Counted from the first letter of the stretch, positions 15,800 to 24,598 are shown. The stretch is DNA of 37,093 nt from an uncultured Bacteroidales bacterium (GCA_902786925.1 CADAEK010000025.1:1-37093), one strand, 5' to 3'. Program-made: numbers and translations. The notes: generated by a model from the letters alone, not told the origin.

Positions 15800-17533
15800 A
15801 TGAATTACAAATGGAATTACGAAGCACCTACAACCGAGGATCAGGCATGTGCCGAAGGACTGGCTGAAGAAGTTCGAGTCAGTCCAGCCATTGCGCAGCT
15901 TTTGGTGGCGCGTGGCATTCGCACGCCCGATGGGGCACGAAAGTATTTTCGTCCGCAATTGCTCGACCTTCATAACCCTTATCTGATGAAGGACATGGAT
16001 AGGGCCGTTGAGCGTCTGAATGAGGCGATGGGACAGCGTGAGCGCATCATGGTGTATGGCGATTACGATGTGGATGGATGTACGGCCGTGGCCTTGGTGT
16101 ACAGGTTCATAACACAGTTCTACTCCAATGTGGAGTGCTATATTCCCGATCGTAATGAAGAAGGTTATGGCGTTTCCCGTAAGGGAGTTGACTATGCTGC
16201 GAGCCAAGGTGTAAAACTAGTGATAGTGCTGGATTGTGGCATAAAGGCGACTGATGAGATTCAATATGCCAAGGATTTGGGCATTGATTTCATCATCTGC
16301 GACCATCACGTGCCAGATGAAGTGTTGCCTCCAGCAGTGGCGATACTGAATGCCAAACGAGTGGACAATACATATCCTTATCTTGATTTGTCTGGTTGCG
16401 GTGTGGGCTTTAAGTTTATGCAGGCCTTTGCTATCAGCAATGGAATTCCATTCAGTACACTGATTCCATTGCTGGATCTTTGCTCTATTAGCATTGCAAG
16501 CGACATTGTGCCCATCATGGGCGAGAACCGTATATTGGCTTATCACGGCTTAAGGCAGTTGAACAACAATCCGAGTGTGGGTGTGAAGGCAATGATTGAT
16601 GTGTGCGGATTGACGGGCAAGGAATTGACGATGAGCGATATCATCTTCAAGATAGGACCTCGTATCAATGCCAGCGGACGTGTACAGAACGGTAAGGAAT
16701 CTGTCAATTTGTTGGTAGAGCGCGATGAGGAGAAGGCCCACAAGATGGCCGAGAACATCAACCGGTATAATGAAGAGCGCAAAGAGCTAGACAAACGCAT
16801 GACGGAAGAAGCGAGTCATGTGGTTGCGCATTTACCTCAGATGGAAGATAAGAGTGCCATCGTCATTTATAATGCAGATTGGCATAAAGGTGTGATTGGC
16901 ATTGTTGCTTCCCGGCTGACAGAGGAGTTCTTCCGACCTGCAGTAGTGCTGACACTTGATGGTGATATCGTAACTGGCAGCGCAAGAAGTGTGAGTGGAT
17001 TTGATGTGTATAAAGCCATTCAGAGTTGTGAGGATTTGCTTGATAACTTTGGCGGACACACCTATGCCGCAGGCTTGTCAATGAAGGTGGAGAATGTGGA
17101 GGAGTTCAGTCTGCGATTTGAGCAATATGTGCATGAGAACATTGCGCCAGAACAGACACGCCCTAACCTTGACATTCATTCCGTCATTAACTTCAAAGAC
17201 ATAACCCCAAGATTCTTCAACGATCTAAAGCGCATGCGCCCATTCGGACCGGATAATCCTAAGCCAGTGTTCTGTACGATGAACGTATTTGATTACGGCA
17301 CAAGCAAAGTTGTAGGGCGTCAGCAGGAACACATCAAGTTGGAATTGGTCGATAGTAAATCGAACAACGTGATGAATGGCATTGCTTTTGGACAGAGTTC
17401 TGAGGCTCGTTATATCAAGACTAAGCAGGCGTTTGACATTGTTTACACCGTGGAGGAAAACACACGCAAACATGGCGAAGTGCAGCTGCAGATTGAGGAT
17501 ATCAGAACGCATGAGGAAGAATTGAAGGATTGA
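15800..17533 (+). CDS. recJ: Single-stranded-DNA-specific exonuclease RecJ
   Basis: 577 residues, a normal RecJ length. It degrades ssDNA 5' to 3' in recombination and repair. The DHH-phosphoesterase signatures are visible: VYGDYDVDG (metal-binding Asp residues at 88-93), VIVLDCGIK (about 142-149), and the DHH triad at 168-170 in ICDHHVPDE. The DHHA1 part contains GPRINASGRVQNG and GGHTYAAGLSM. The upstream gap lacks a clear TAnnTTTG box. recQ follows after 20 nt and probably shares the transcript. Confidence 0.95.
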   Translation: MNYKWNYEAPTTEDQACAEGLAEEVRVSPAIAQLLVARGIRTPDGARKYFRPQLLDLHNPYLMKDMDRAVERLNEAMGQRERIMVYGDYDVDGCTAVALVYRFITQFYSNVECYIPDRNEEGYGVSRKGVDYAASQGVKLVIVLDCGIKATDEIQYAKDLGIDFIICDHHVPDEVLPPAVAILNAKRVDNTYPYLDLSGCGVGFKFMQAFAISNGIPFSTLIPLLDLCSISIASDIVPIMGENRILAYHGLRQLNNNPSVGVKAMIDVCGLTGKELTMSDIIFKIGPRINASGRVQNGKESVNLLVERDEEKAHKMAENINRYNEERKELDKRMTEEASHVVAHLPQMEDKSAIVIYNADWHKGVIGIVASRLTEEFFRPAVVLTLDGDIVTGSARSVSGFDVYKAIQSCEDLLDNFGGHTYAAGLSMKVENVEEFSLRFEQYVHENIAPEQTRPNLDIHSVINFKDITPRFFNDLKRMRPFGPDNPKPVFCTMNVFDYGTSKVVGRQQEHIKLELVDSKSNNVMNGIAFGQSSEARYIKTKQAFDIVYTVEENTRKHGEVQLQIEDIRTHEEELKD

Positions 17534-17553
17534 AGGTCTGAAGGATTGACGAA

Positions 17554-19473
17554 TTGAAACCACTTGACATACTAAAGGAATACTGGGGCTACGACTCTTT
17601 TCGCGGCATCCAGCATGACATCATTGAGAGCATTCTCAATGGGCGTGACACGTTGGGCCTGATGCCTACCGGTGGTGGTAAGAGTATCTGCTTTCAGGTG
17701 CCAGCACTGATGATGGATGGCTTGTGCATAGTGGTCACGCCACTCATCTCGTTGATGAAAGATCAGGTGCTGCAACTGAAGCGGCGTGGCATCAAGGCAG
17801 AGGCTGTCTATTCGGGTATGATGCACGATGACATTATACGCGTGCTGGACAATGCGGTGTTGGGTGCCTACAAGCTTCTTTACATTTCTCCAGAACGTCT
17901 TTCTTCAGAGCTTTTTTCAGCAAAGTTGGCACGTATGCGCCAAGTGAGCATGATTGTGGTTGATGAGGCTCATTGCATCTCGCAGTGGGGATATGATTTC
18001 CGTCCTTCTTATTTGCAGATTGCGAAGATTCGTCAGCTCTTGCCCATTGAGAATGTGCCAGTCTTGGCATTGACTGCAACGGCAACTCCCAAGGTCGTGG
18101 ATGATATTCAGGAACGGCTCGGTTTCCGTGAGAAGAATGTTTTTTCGATGAGTTTCGAACGAAAGAACCTCATCTATGTTGTGCGTGAGACGGAGGACAG
18201 GGCGGGAGAAATGCTGCACATCTTACAAGGAGTGCCTGAAGGAAGTGCTATCGTTTATACACGAACTCGTCAGCAGACGATAGATATTGCTCGATATCTG
18301 GAAGAAAATGGTGTTACTGCCAGCAATTATCATGCGGGTTTAACCAATGCTGAGAAGGATTATCGGCAAATCAACTGGACGAAAGGGCGTGTGCGTGTGA
18401 TGGTGGCAACCAATGCCTTCGGAATGGGTATTGATAAGCCTGATGTGCGATTAGTCATCCATTATCATATGCCCGATTCGCTTGAGGCTTACTTTCAAGA
18501 GGCTGGCCGAGCAGGACGGGATGGCAAGACGTCCTATGCTGTATTGCTCTATAACAATCAGGACCTCAAGACGCTTAATAGGCGTGTGGCGGAGACGTAT
18601 CCTGACTTGAATTATGTGAAGCAGACCTACGAGAACGTGTCTTACTTCTTGCAAGTTGGAGTTGGCGAAGCATTGGGGCGTACATTCTATTTCCCGATGG
18701 AAACGTTCTGTCGTACGTTCCGCCAATTCCCAGTGCAGACTCATGCAGCCTTGCAGTTGCTTAATAATGCAGGGTACATTGAATATCATGAGGAGCAGGA
18801 GTTCAAGTCGGCTCTTCATTTCATCCTTCGTAAGGAGGAACTGTATCGCATCTATGAAACGGATGAAGAAACAGATTTGCTTATTCAGACAATCTTACGC
18901 ACATACTCGGGTGTGTTTTCCAATTTTGTTTATATTGAGGAAACGAACCTCTCCCACCTTACAGGAATACCGGCAGAACGTGTATATCAGATACTGAAGG
19001 ATTTACACCATAATCGAATCATCGACTTCATCCCTCATAGACAGACGCCTACGGTCAGCTATACGGTTGCACGTGTCGATACAGAACTCATCAGCCTGCC
19101 ACCTATTGTCTATGAAGACCGCAGGGAGGACTTCCAGCAGCGTATAGACCAGATTGCTCATTATGTCACTTCTACTGATACCTGCCGTAGCCGTATGTTG
19201 CTCAGCTATTTTGGTGAGCGTGCAGACCACGACTGTGGACAATGTGACGTGTGCTTAGCTCGCAAAAAGACTGAAGCGACACGTGCCAGCGATGTGCAAG
19301 CAGCCATTCAAACTATCACGCAATTCTTGGGTGATGGTCAAGAGCACAGGCTTATGGATCTGAAGTCACTTCCTGTCCCAACGCCAGTCTTCGACGAAGC
19401 TATCCGATATATGATGGGAGAGGAGATGTTAGTGGTGGAGGGCATGAAGATTAGACTGAATAATGAAGATTGA
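17554..19473 (+). CDS. recQ: RecQ family ATP-dependent DNA helicase
   Basis: 639 residues. A 3'-5' helicase: Walker A TGGGKS at 39-44, DEAH at 137-140, motif III LALTATATPKV, motif V/VI region MVATNAFGMGIDKPDV and QEAGRAGRDG. The RecQ zinc-binding site appears as CRSRMLLSYFGE...CGQCDVC, after a winged-helix region. No obvious HRDC domain follows. There is no ATG near the N-terminus: an upstream in-frame stop lies at 17539-17541 and the next Met (Met37) is in the Walker loop, so the start must be the TTG at 17554, whose first residues fit RecQ N-termini. AAGGA at 17541-17545 could be a ribosome-binding site, rare in this phylum. Operon with recJ. Confidence 0.93.
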   Translation: MKPLDILKEYWGYDSFRGIQHDIIESILNGRDTLGLMPTGGGKSICFQVPALMMDGLCIVVTPLISLMKDQVLQLKRRGIKAEAVYSGMMHDDIIRVLDNAVLGAYKLLYISPERLSSELFSAKLARMRQVSMIVVDEAHCISQWGYDFRPSYLQIAKIRQLLPIENVPVLALTATATPKVVDDIQERLGFREKNVFSMSFERKNLIYVVRETEDRAGEMLHILQGVPEGSAIVYTRTRQQTIDIARYLEENGVTASNYHAGLTNAEKDYRQINWTKGRVRVMVATNAFGMGIDKPDVRLVIHYHMPDSLEAYFQEAGRAGRDGKTSYAVLLYNNQDLKTLNRRVAETYPDLNYVKQTYENVSYFLQVGVGEALGRTFYFPMETFCRTFRQFPVQTHAALQLLNNAGYIEYHEEQEFKSALHFILRKEELYRIYETDEETDLLIQTILRTYSGVFSNFVYIEETNLSHLTGIPAERVYQILKDLHHNRIIDFIPHRQTPTVSYTVARVDTELISLPPIVYEDRREDFQQRIDQIAHYVTSTDTCRSRMLLSYFGERADHDCGQCDVCLARKKTEATRASDVQAAIQTITQFLGDGQEHRLMDLKSLPVPTPVFDEAIRYMMGEEMLVVEGMKIRLNNED

Positions 19474-19513
19474 CCTTCTTAACAATTCTTGTTAATTATA
19501 AAATACAATAGAT

Positions 19514-19819
19514 ATGACTCCATTTGAACTTATTGCTAAGGCAACTCAGGCTATTGCCGTTAATCCTTCCGATGTGGCTGCCTATAAACAACGTGCTGTT
19601 GTATTGTGCCAAATGCAGCAGTTAGACGAAGCATTGAAAGACCTCGATACTCTCATTGATACTCTTCACACAGACGATGCTGAAGTGTATCAATTGCGAG
19701 GCACTCTCCGTATGCAGCGAGGCGACAAGAAGGGTGCACTTGATGATATGCGCAAGGCATTAGATTTCAACCCAGAGTTGCTCCAGCAGCTTTCGGGCCA
19801 GTTCCAAACAAAGAAGTAA
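19514..19819 (+). CDS. Small TPR-repeat protein
   Basis: 101 residues with no signal peptide. Two to three tetratricopeptide units are seen: residues about 17-50 (NPSDVAAYKQRAVVLCQMQQLDEALKDLDTLI, with the Tyr/Ala/Leu TPR spacing) and about 51-90 (DDAEVYQLRGTLRMQRGDKKGALDDMRKALDFNP). TPRs mediate protein-protein contacts; the partner is unknown. It lies 40 nt behind recQ and is followed by a strong bidirectional hairpin, so it is the last gene of the recJ-recQ unit. Confidence 0.8.
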   Translation: MTPFELIAKATQAIAVNPSDVAAYKQRAVVLCQMQQLDEALKDLDTLIDTLHTDDAEVYQLRGTLRMQRGDKKGALDDMRKALDFNPELLQQLSGQFQTKK

Positions 19820-19852
19820 AAGTGTGTGTGACAATAGCTAGTTAAACACTTC

Positions 19853-19904
19853 AAAAAAATGACGTGCCCTACATCGTTCAACGGATGTGGGGCACGTCGT
19901 TTTT
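19853..19904. terminator. Bidirectional terminator hairpin, GTGGGGCAC element
   Basis: GACGTGCCC... pairs with ...GGGGCACGTC over about 18 bp (19861-19898) with one bulge. Seven A precede it and five T follow, so it can end transcription from both the TPR gene and the outer-membrane protein gene. It shares the core ATGTGGGGCAC and the trailing TCGTTTxTGAG with 15350-15400. Confidence 0.75.
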
Positions 19905-19915
19905 GAGGCAATAGA

Positions 19916-19937
19916 GGTGTCTATTGTATGAGACACC
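19916..19937. repeat. Second hairpin of the shared element
   Basis: GGTGTCT (19916-19922) pairs perfectly with AGACACC (19931-19937). It occupies the same relative position as the small hairpin after the 15350-15393 palindrome. Confidence 0.5.
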
Positions 19938-19964
19938 CTTTGGGAAGCTCTCTCACCAGAAAGT

Positions 19965-20528
19965 TTAAAGCTTAAACTTATAGCCTGCTGTGATTTGAAA
20001 CACAGAATTGTGGCAGTTCTTATCGGTGATTTCTTTCTTGTATACCTTAAGGAGTCCGATGTTGTAGCGAATATCGAATACAACGTTTTGGTACTCGTAT
20101 GAAGCACCTACGGGGATGGCAAGGTCGAACTTGTTGCAGCCCTTCATGCAATTGTGATTATCGCGGTCTGAAGCATCAATTAATATGGAAGGCTGAATGC
20201 CTGCCTTGATAGCCAGACCATCCATCACGTAGTAGTTAGCAAGAATGGGGAAGGCAAGGTAATCCAATCTGCTCTTTCCGCTTCTTTTGAACTTGGTGCC
20301 TTGCTGTGAGAAAAGCATGCCTGCAGACAAGCCGATGTTGTCAGTGAAGCCATACTCTGCATTTGCGCCAATGGCGATGCCTATTTTGTTCTTCGTCTGG
20401 CTAAGTTTTGTGATGCTTGCCCAGTTCAGACCAAATGTCGGAGCGACGGTGATTTCTCCTGCTCCGTTTTGTGCATGAGTAGTGACTGCAACCATCAAAA
20501 CTGTGGCAATGATAAGAAGTTTTTTCAT
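19965..20528 (-). CDS. Outer-membrane beta-barrel (porin-like) protein
   Basis: 187 residues with a signal peptide (MKKLLIIATVLMVAVTTHA, cleaved before QNG). The mature part has the strand pattern of small Bacteroidetes outer-membrane proteins (OMP_b-brl/PorT-like): GEITVAPTFGLNWASI, GFTDNIGLSAGMLFSQQG, LDYLAFPILANYYV, AGIQPSILI, and a last strand FQITAGYKFKL. Two Cys (NCMKGCNK) sit in a predicted loop. It begins 30 nt after the tyrA stop with no visible promoter or terminator, so it may be transcribed with the aromatic operon. Function unknown. Confidence 0.8.
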   Translation of the reverse strand: MKKLLIIATVLMVAVTTHAQNGAGEITVAPTFGLNWASITKLSQTKNKIGIAIGANAEYGFTDNIGLSAGMLFSQQGTKFKRSGKSRLDYLAFPILANYYVMDGLAIKAGIQPSILIDASDRDNHNCMKGCNKFDLAIPVGASYEYQNVVFDIRYNIGLLKVYKKEITDKNCHNSVFQITAGYKFKL

Positions 20529-20558
20529 TGTGATTGGGGTATAAACGTCTTGCTTATA

Positions 20559-21332
20559 TTATTTGATATTCTTGCGAATCTTCGTCAGGTACTTCTGCAT
20601 GTGCTCCTCATCTCTTGTGTCGATGATTTCGATGATTTCCTTCATCTCAGTGCGAATCTGCTCCACCTGCCCCTTCGTGTAGGGGTTGAAGAGGATTTCG
20701 CGCAGGAGGGTGTCGTCCTCGCTGAGCACTCCCTTGGCGATTTGCATGTGTCGTTTGAATGTTGTGCCTGGAGCATCTTGATGTTTCATTACGGCTGCAA
20801 AGGCGAAAGTGGAGATGAAAGGAATAGACAATGAGTATGCCACCGTCTGGTCATGCTCTTCAAACGTGTATTCGAAGATGTTGAGCCCCAGACGAGAGTA
20901 GAGGTCCTTAAAGAAGCAACGTCCCATGTAATCGCCCTCGTTGATGATGATGGCATTTTCATCATTCAATTTGCCAAGGTTTGCAAATGTAGGACCGAAC
21001 ATTGGGTGGGTGCTCACATAGTGGAAGCCGCTTTGCTCATAGTAGTCTTTGAATCCAGTCTTTACAGACGAGATGTCGGAAAGAATGCATGACTTAGGCA
21101 GATATGGAATAACCATATCAAATACCGTCAGCGTGTATTTCAGGCTGACAGCGTTGATGACCAGTTCTGGTTCGAATTGTTTGATTTCTTCCAGCGAGGT
21201 GAATCGTTGGGTGTTGTACATGAAACGCAGTTTCTTGGGGTCAATGTCATACACGGCCACTTCATGGTCAAACGAAAGCAGGTCTGTGAAGAACGACCCC
21301 ATCTTGCCTGCACCTAATATCAGTATCTTCAT
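20559..21332 (-). CDS. tyrA: Prephenate dehydrogenase
   Basis: 257 residues. It oxidatively decarboxylates prephenate to 4-hydroxyphenylpyruvate, the tyrosine branch. The NAD(P)-binding loop GAGKMGSFF starts at residue 7. SDISSVKTGF and STHPMFGPTFANLG are the conserved prephenate-site blocks, the latter with the catalytic His. The protein lacks a chorismate mutase or ACT domain, consistent with the mutase being fused to the DAHP synthase next to it. Its ATG overlaps the end of that gene by 4 nt. Fourth gene of the attenuator-controlled operon. Confidence 0.92.
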   Translation of the reverse strand: MKILILGAGKMGSFFTDLLSFDHEVAVYDIDPKKLRFMYNTQRFTSLEEIKQFEPELVINAVSLKYTLTVFDMVIPYLPKSCILSDISSVKTGFKDYYEQSGFHYVSTHPMFGPTFANLGKLNDENAIIINEGDYMGRCFFKDLYSRLGLNIFEYTFEEHDQTVAYSLSIPFISTFAFAAVMKHQDAPGTTFKRHMQIAKGVLSEDDTLLREILFNPYTKGQVEQIRTEMKEIIEIIDTRDEEHMQKYLTKIRKNIK

Positions 21333-22393
21333 TTGTTGATGATTTCAATCTGTTGTCTTACACTTTCCTCATGGATGCTTTCAAAGACTTTGGCCACAAA
21401 CTCAGGTCCCATACCGCAGAGTGAGCCTTGTACGCCGCGCTTTGAGAGAATCTCGTTGTAGCGTGTAGCCTGCAGCACTGTCATGTTGTGCTCCTTCTTA
21501 TAGTGGCCGATTTCACGGCATACACGCATGCGCTTAGCCAGAATATCCATAATTTGATTGTCCAGTTCGTCAATCTGCTTACGCAGGCTGGTCAAGCCCT
21601 CTGTTGTGGTGTGCTCATCGCGGATGACAAGGAGGGAAAGGATGTAGTCAAGCACTTCTGGTGTTACTTGCTGCTTCGCGTCGCTCCACGCCTTATCAGG
21701 GTCACAGTGTGCCTCGACAATCAGTCCGTCGAAACCTAAGTCCATTGCCTGTTGGCAGAGTGGTGCAATCAGTTCGCGGCGACCTCCGATGTGTGAAGGG
21801 TCACAGATGATAGGAAGGTTTGGTATGCGGCGGTGCAGTTCAATAGGAATCTGCCACATAGGTGAGTTGCGGTAAATCTTCTGCTCGTAGCTGGAGAAGC
21901 CGCGGTGGATAGCACCCATACGTTTTACGCCTGCCTGATTGATGCGCTCGAGAGCTCCAATCCACAGTTCAATGTCGGGGTTGACAGGATTCTTTACAAA
22001 CACGGGGATGTCCACGCCCTTCAATGCATCAGCCAAAGCCTGCACTGCAAATGGGTTTGCAGTAGTTCTGGCGCCAATCCAGAGGATGTCCATGTCATAC
22101 TTCAGAGCCAGTTCCACATGTTCTGGTGTTGCCACCTCGGTAGAGATGAGCATGTGAGTCTCATCCTTCACCTGCTTCATCCAAGGCAGAGCCTTTTCAC
22201 CATGACCTTCGAAGCCACCTGGCTTCGTGCGGGGCTTCCATATACCAGCACGGAAGTTGTGGCAGCCTTTCATGGCCAGTTCGCGTGCAGTTTCCATCAC
22301 TTGCTCCTCAGTCTCGGCGGAGCATGGGCCAGCAATCACGAATGGGCGTTCGTTATCGCTTGGCAGACCTAAATTTGTCAGTTCGAGTTCCAT
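21329..22393 (-). CDS. Bifunctional DAHP synthase / chorismate mutase
   Basis: 354 residues. The N-terminal 255 residues are a type Ib (KDPG-aldolase-like) DAHP synthase: FVIAGPCSAE, FRAGIWKPRT, WIGARTTANP, VFVKNPVNPD, GAIHRGFS, ICDPSHIGG and DGLIVEAHCDPDKAWSD. It joins PEP and erythrose-4-phosphate, the entry to the shikimate pathway. Residues about 268-350 are an AroQ-type chorismate mutase (LRKQIDELDNQIMDILAKRM with the catalytic Arg, then VCREIGHYKKEHN). This C-terminal fusion is usual in Bacteroidetes and allows feedback by prephenate in characterised homologues. It lies 15 nt behind the aminotransferase and overlaps tyrA. Confidence 0.94.
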   Translation of the reverse strand: MELELTNLGLPSDNERPFVIAGPCSAETEEQVMETARELAMKGCHNFRAGIWKPRTKPGGFEGHGEKALPWMKQVKDETHMLISTEVATPEHVELALKYDMDILWIGARTTANPFAVQALADALKGVDIPVFVKNPVNPDIELWIGALERINQAGVKRMGAIHRGFSSYEQKIYRNSPMWQIPIELHRRIPNLPIICDPSHIGGRRELIAPLCQQAMDLGFDGLIVEAHCDPDKAWSDAKQQVTPEVLDYILSLLVIRDEHTTTEGLTSLRKQIDELDNQIMDILAKRMRVCREIGHYKKEHNMTVLQATRYNEILSKRGVQGSLCGMGPEFVAKVFESIHEESVRQQIEIINK

Positions 22394-22408
22394 ATTGTTG
22401 TGTGTTGT

Positions 22409-23596
22409 TTAGTTCTTAAATACTTCTTTGATTCTCTCTAATGCAAGTTTCATCTTCTCGTCCTTAGCGCAGAGTGAGATGCGGATATATCGCTTGCCGT
22501 TGCTCCCGAAGATGAAGCCTGGGGTGATGAAGACACGAGCCTCATGCAGAACCTTTTCCGTCAAGTCTTCCACGTCAGCGATGCTGTCAGGGATGCGTCC
22601 CCACAGGAACATGCCTTGCTGCGTCGGGTCGAAAGTGCAGCCGAGGGTGTTCATGATGTCTTCTGCAATCTTGCGGCGAGTGGCATACGTCTCAATGTTG
22701 GCCTGTGTGTGCCAAGCTTCTGTGTTCTCGTAGGCTTGTGCCGCAGCCAGTTGCAGTGGACGGAATGTGCCCGAGTCAATGTTGCTCTTGATTTTCAGAA
22801 TCCATTGAACAAATGTGCTGTTCGTGGCCAGCATGCCTACGCGCCAACCTGGCATGTTGTGGCTCTTCGACATAGAGTTGAACTCAATGCAGCACTCCTT
22901 GGCTCCTGGCACTTGCAGAATGCTCAAGTGCTCATCTCTGTTGAGAATGAAAGAGTAGGGGTTGTCGTTCACCACCACGATATTGTGCTTTTGAGCGAAG
23001 GCTACAATCTTCTCATATAGTTCGCGTGTTGCACGTCCGCCTGTTGGCATGTTGGGGTAGTTTGTCCACATCAGCTTCACACCGCTCAAGTCCATCGCTT
23101 CCAGCTGCTCAAAGTCGGGCTGCCAACCGTTGCTCTCCAAGAGGTCGTAGTTCACAATCTTCTGACCGAGAATCTTGCTCAGCGAAGTATAGGTAGGATA
23201 ACCGGGATTGGGTACCAGCACTTTGTCGCCAGGGTTGCAAAGGGCGAGTGTCACATGCAGGATGCCCTCCTTGCTGCCGATGAGAGGCTGGATTTCAGAG
23301 GCAGGGTCAAGTGTGACACCATACCAGCGCTGATAGAAATTCGCCATCGCCTTACGCAGTTCGGGGATGCCTACTGTTGGCTGGTAGCCGTGTGCATCTG
23401 GACGGTGTGCGTGCTCACACAGCACGTCAATTGTTTCTGTGCTGGGTGGCATGTCTGGCGAACCAATGGCCAGCGAAATGATGTCCTTTCCTTCTGCATT
23501 CAGCTTAGCCACTTCCTTGAGTTTGCGGCTGAAGTAGTACTCACTCACGAGCGACAGGCGTTCTGCAGGTTGTATCTTACATTGTTTGTCTTCCAT
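22409..23596 (-). CDS. Class I/II aminotransferase, probably aromatic
   Basis: 395 residues, PLP-dependent fold type I. NYPNMPTG (179-186) is the variant NxPxxPTG block, NDNPYSF (210-216) holds the PLP-ring Asp, and Lys244 in SMSKSHNMPGWR binds PLP. RISLCAKD near the C-terminus contains the Arg that grips the substrate carboxylate. Placed between pheA and the DAHP synthase, it most likely makes phenylalanine and tyrosine from their keto acids, although similar proteins are annotated as aspartate or LL-DAP aminotransferases. Its first 20 nt overlap the 3' end of pheA. Confidence 0.88.
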   Translation of the reverse strand: MEDKQCKIQPAERLSLVSEYYFSRKLKEVAKLNAEGKDIISLAIGSPDMPPSTETIDVLCEHAHRPDAHGYQPTVGIPELRKAMANFYQRWYGVTLDPASEIQPLIGSKEGILHVTLALCNPGDKVLVPNPGYPTYTSLSKILGQKIVNYDLLESNGWQPDFEQLEAMDLSGVKLMWTNYPNMPTGGRATRELYEKIVAFAQKHNIVVVNDNPYSFILNRDEHLSILQVPGAKECCIEFNSMSKSHNMPGWRVGMLATNSTFVQWILKIKSNIDSGTFRPLQLAAAQAYENTEAWHTQANIETYATRRKIAEDIMNTLGCTFDPTQQGMFLWGRIPDSIADVEDLTEKVLHEARVFITPGFIFGSNGKRYIRISLCAKDEKMKLALERIKEVFKN

Positions 23597-24419
23597 CTTT
23601 ATATTCTCCTAAAATCTTAAAGTCTTTGGTCAGTGGTATAATAGCGTCTATCGATTGGCGATAGCGTGTCAGGTCATCGTATAGCACATCAACATAGAAC
23701 AGATATTCCCATTCTTTTCCGATGATGGGCAGCGATTGAATCTTGGTCAGGTTGATGTGGTAGAAAGAAAGAATTGCAAGTACATGGCTCAGTGAGCCTT
23801 CTTCGTGAGGCAGCGAGAAAACGATGCTTGCCTTGTTGGCCTCCATCAGTGGACGGAGCAAATCGGCCTTGTTGGGGTTCGACACTACGAGGAAACGTGT
23901 AAAATTGTGTTTGTTGTCTTCGATGTGGTCTTCCAGCACCTTCAGTCCATACAGCCGAGCAGCTTCTGCGTGACAGATGGCAGCCCATCCGCGCTTTTTC
24001 CCTTCACTGATCATCTTCGCACTACCTGCTGTGTCCTCAGCCTCTACGTGTTTGATTTGTGGGTGCTTCTCGAGGAAGTGGCGGCATTGCATCAATGCCA
24101 CAGGGTGTGAGTGGATTTCCGTGATGCTATCCCAGTCATCTTCGGGCAGGCAGCAGACGCAGTGTGTGATGTGCAGTTTGTGTTCGCCCACGATGGTTGT
24201 GCCAGAGTCCCTCAGCAGTTCGTAGTTGTGCAGCAGCGAACCGGCAATGGTGTTCTCGATGGCCAGCATGCCAATGGTGGTGGGGTCTTGTTTGATGGCG
24301 GCAAACACCTCCTCGAACGTTGAGCAGCACACCAGTTGCACCTGGTCACCTTCGAAGTAGAGATGGGCGGCGATGTCGTGGAACGACCCTATCAAACCTT
24401 GTATTGCAATCTTTCTCAT
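23577..24419 (-). CDS. pheA: Prephenate dehydratase
   Basis: 280 residues, monofunctional. It converts prephenate to phenylpyruvate. The catalytic domain (1-180) shows IENTIAGS at 54-61 and the catalytic Thr-Arg-Phe triplet at 174-176 (NFTRFLVV). An ACT domain follows (about 195-275): EEGSLSHVLAILSFYHINLTKIQSLP, in which the ESRP phenylalanine-binding motif is QSLP, so feedback inhibition by Phe may be altered. No chorismate mutase domain; that activity is on the DAHP synthase. First structural gene after the Tyr/Phe attenuator. Confidence 0.94.
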   Translation of the reverse strand: MRKIAIQGLIGSFHDIAAHLYFEGDQVQLVCCSTFEEVFAAIKQDPTTIGMLAIENTIAGSLLHNYELLRDSGTTIVGEHKLHITHCVCCLPEDDWDSITEIHSHPVALMQCRHFLEKHPQIKHVEAEDTAGSAKMISEGKKRGWAAICHAEAARLYGLKVLEDHIEDNKHNFTRFLVVSNPNKADLLRPLMEANKASIVFSLPHEEGSLSHVLAILSFYHINLTKIQSLPIIGKEWEYLFYVDVLYDDLTRYRQSIDAIIPLTKDFKILGEYKDGRQTM

Positions 24420-24438
24420 ATATTATATATAATGTATA

Positions 24439-24462
24439 AGCCCCGCTCGTTTGAGCGGGGCT
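24439..24462 (-). terminator. Attenuator terminator-like hairpin before pheA
   Basis: Perfect 10-bp GC-rich stem (AGCCCCGCTC/GAGCGGGGCT) with a 4-nt loop, ending 19 nt before the pheA ATG. The downstream tract on the minus strand (TTATACATT) is T-rich but not a continuous run. The first arm is also complementary to the segment after the leader-peptide stop. Confidence 0.7.
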
Positions 24463-24519
24463 ATATTGTTATTCTCTATGTATCTGTCACATGATTGATG
24501 AACACATAACTACCCGCTC

Positions 24520-24576
24520 TTACCTCTTGCTAAAGTAAAAGTAAAAATAGTAATATGTGTTAAACAATGATTTCAT
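24520..24576 (-). CDS. Tyr/Phe-rich leader peptide of the aromatic operon
   Basis: An 18-residue ORF reads MKSLFNTYYYFYFYFSKR. Residues 8-15 are eight consecutive Tyr or Phe codons (five Tyr, three Phe), with another Phe at position 5. It begins about 17 nt after the predicted transcription start. Its TAA is directly followed by the antiterminator segment GAGCGGG. Chance occurrence of such a run just upstream of pheA and tyrA genes is very unlikely. Too short for automated gene calls. Confidence 0.8.
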   Translation of the reverse strand: MKSLFNTYYYFYFYFSKR

Positions 24577-24598
24577 GCCCAATTGACTTAAAACGTTG

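Larger units (their letters stand above)
24439..24594 (-). promoter_or_regulatory. Tyr/Phe-responsive attenuator leader
   Basis: From the predicted start (about 24592) the leader carries, in order: leader-peptide ORF; segment 1 CUUUUAC (24541-24535) within the Tyr/Phe codons; segment 2 made of GUAAGAG (24523-24517) overlapping GAGCGGG (24519-24513); and the terminator arms at 24462-24439. Segment 1 can pair with GUAAGAG (7 bp, one GU). GAGCGGG can pair with CCCGCTC of the first terminator arm (7 bp). These pairings exclude each other, which is the logic of amino-acid attenuation: stalling on Tyr/Phe codons would free segment 2 to block the terminator, while a ribosome at the stop codon would cover it. 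Confidence 0.72.
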
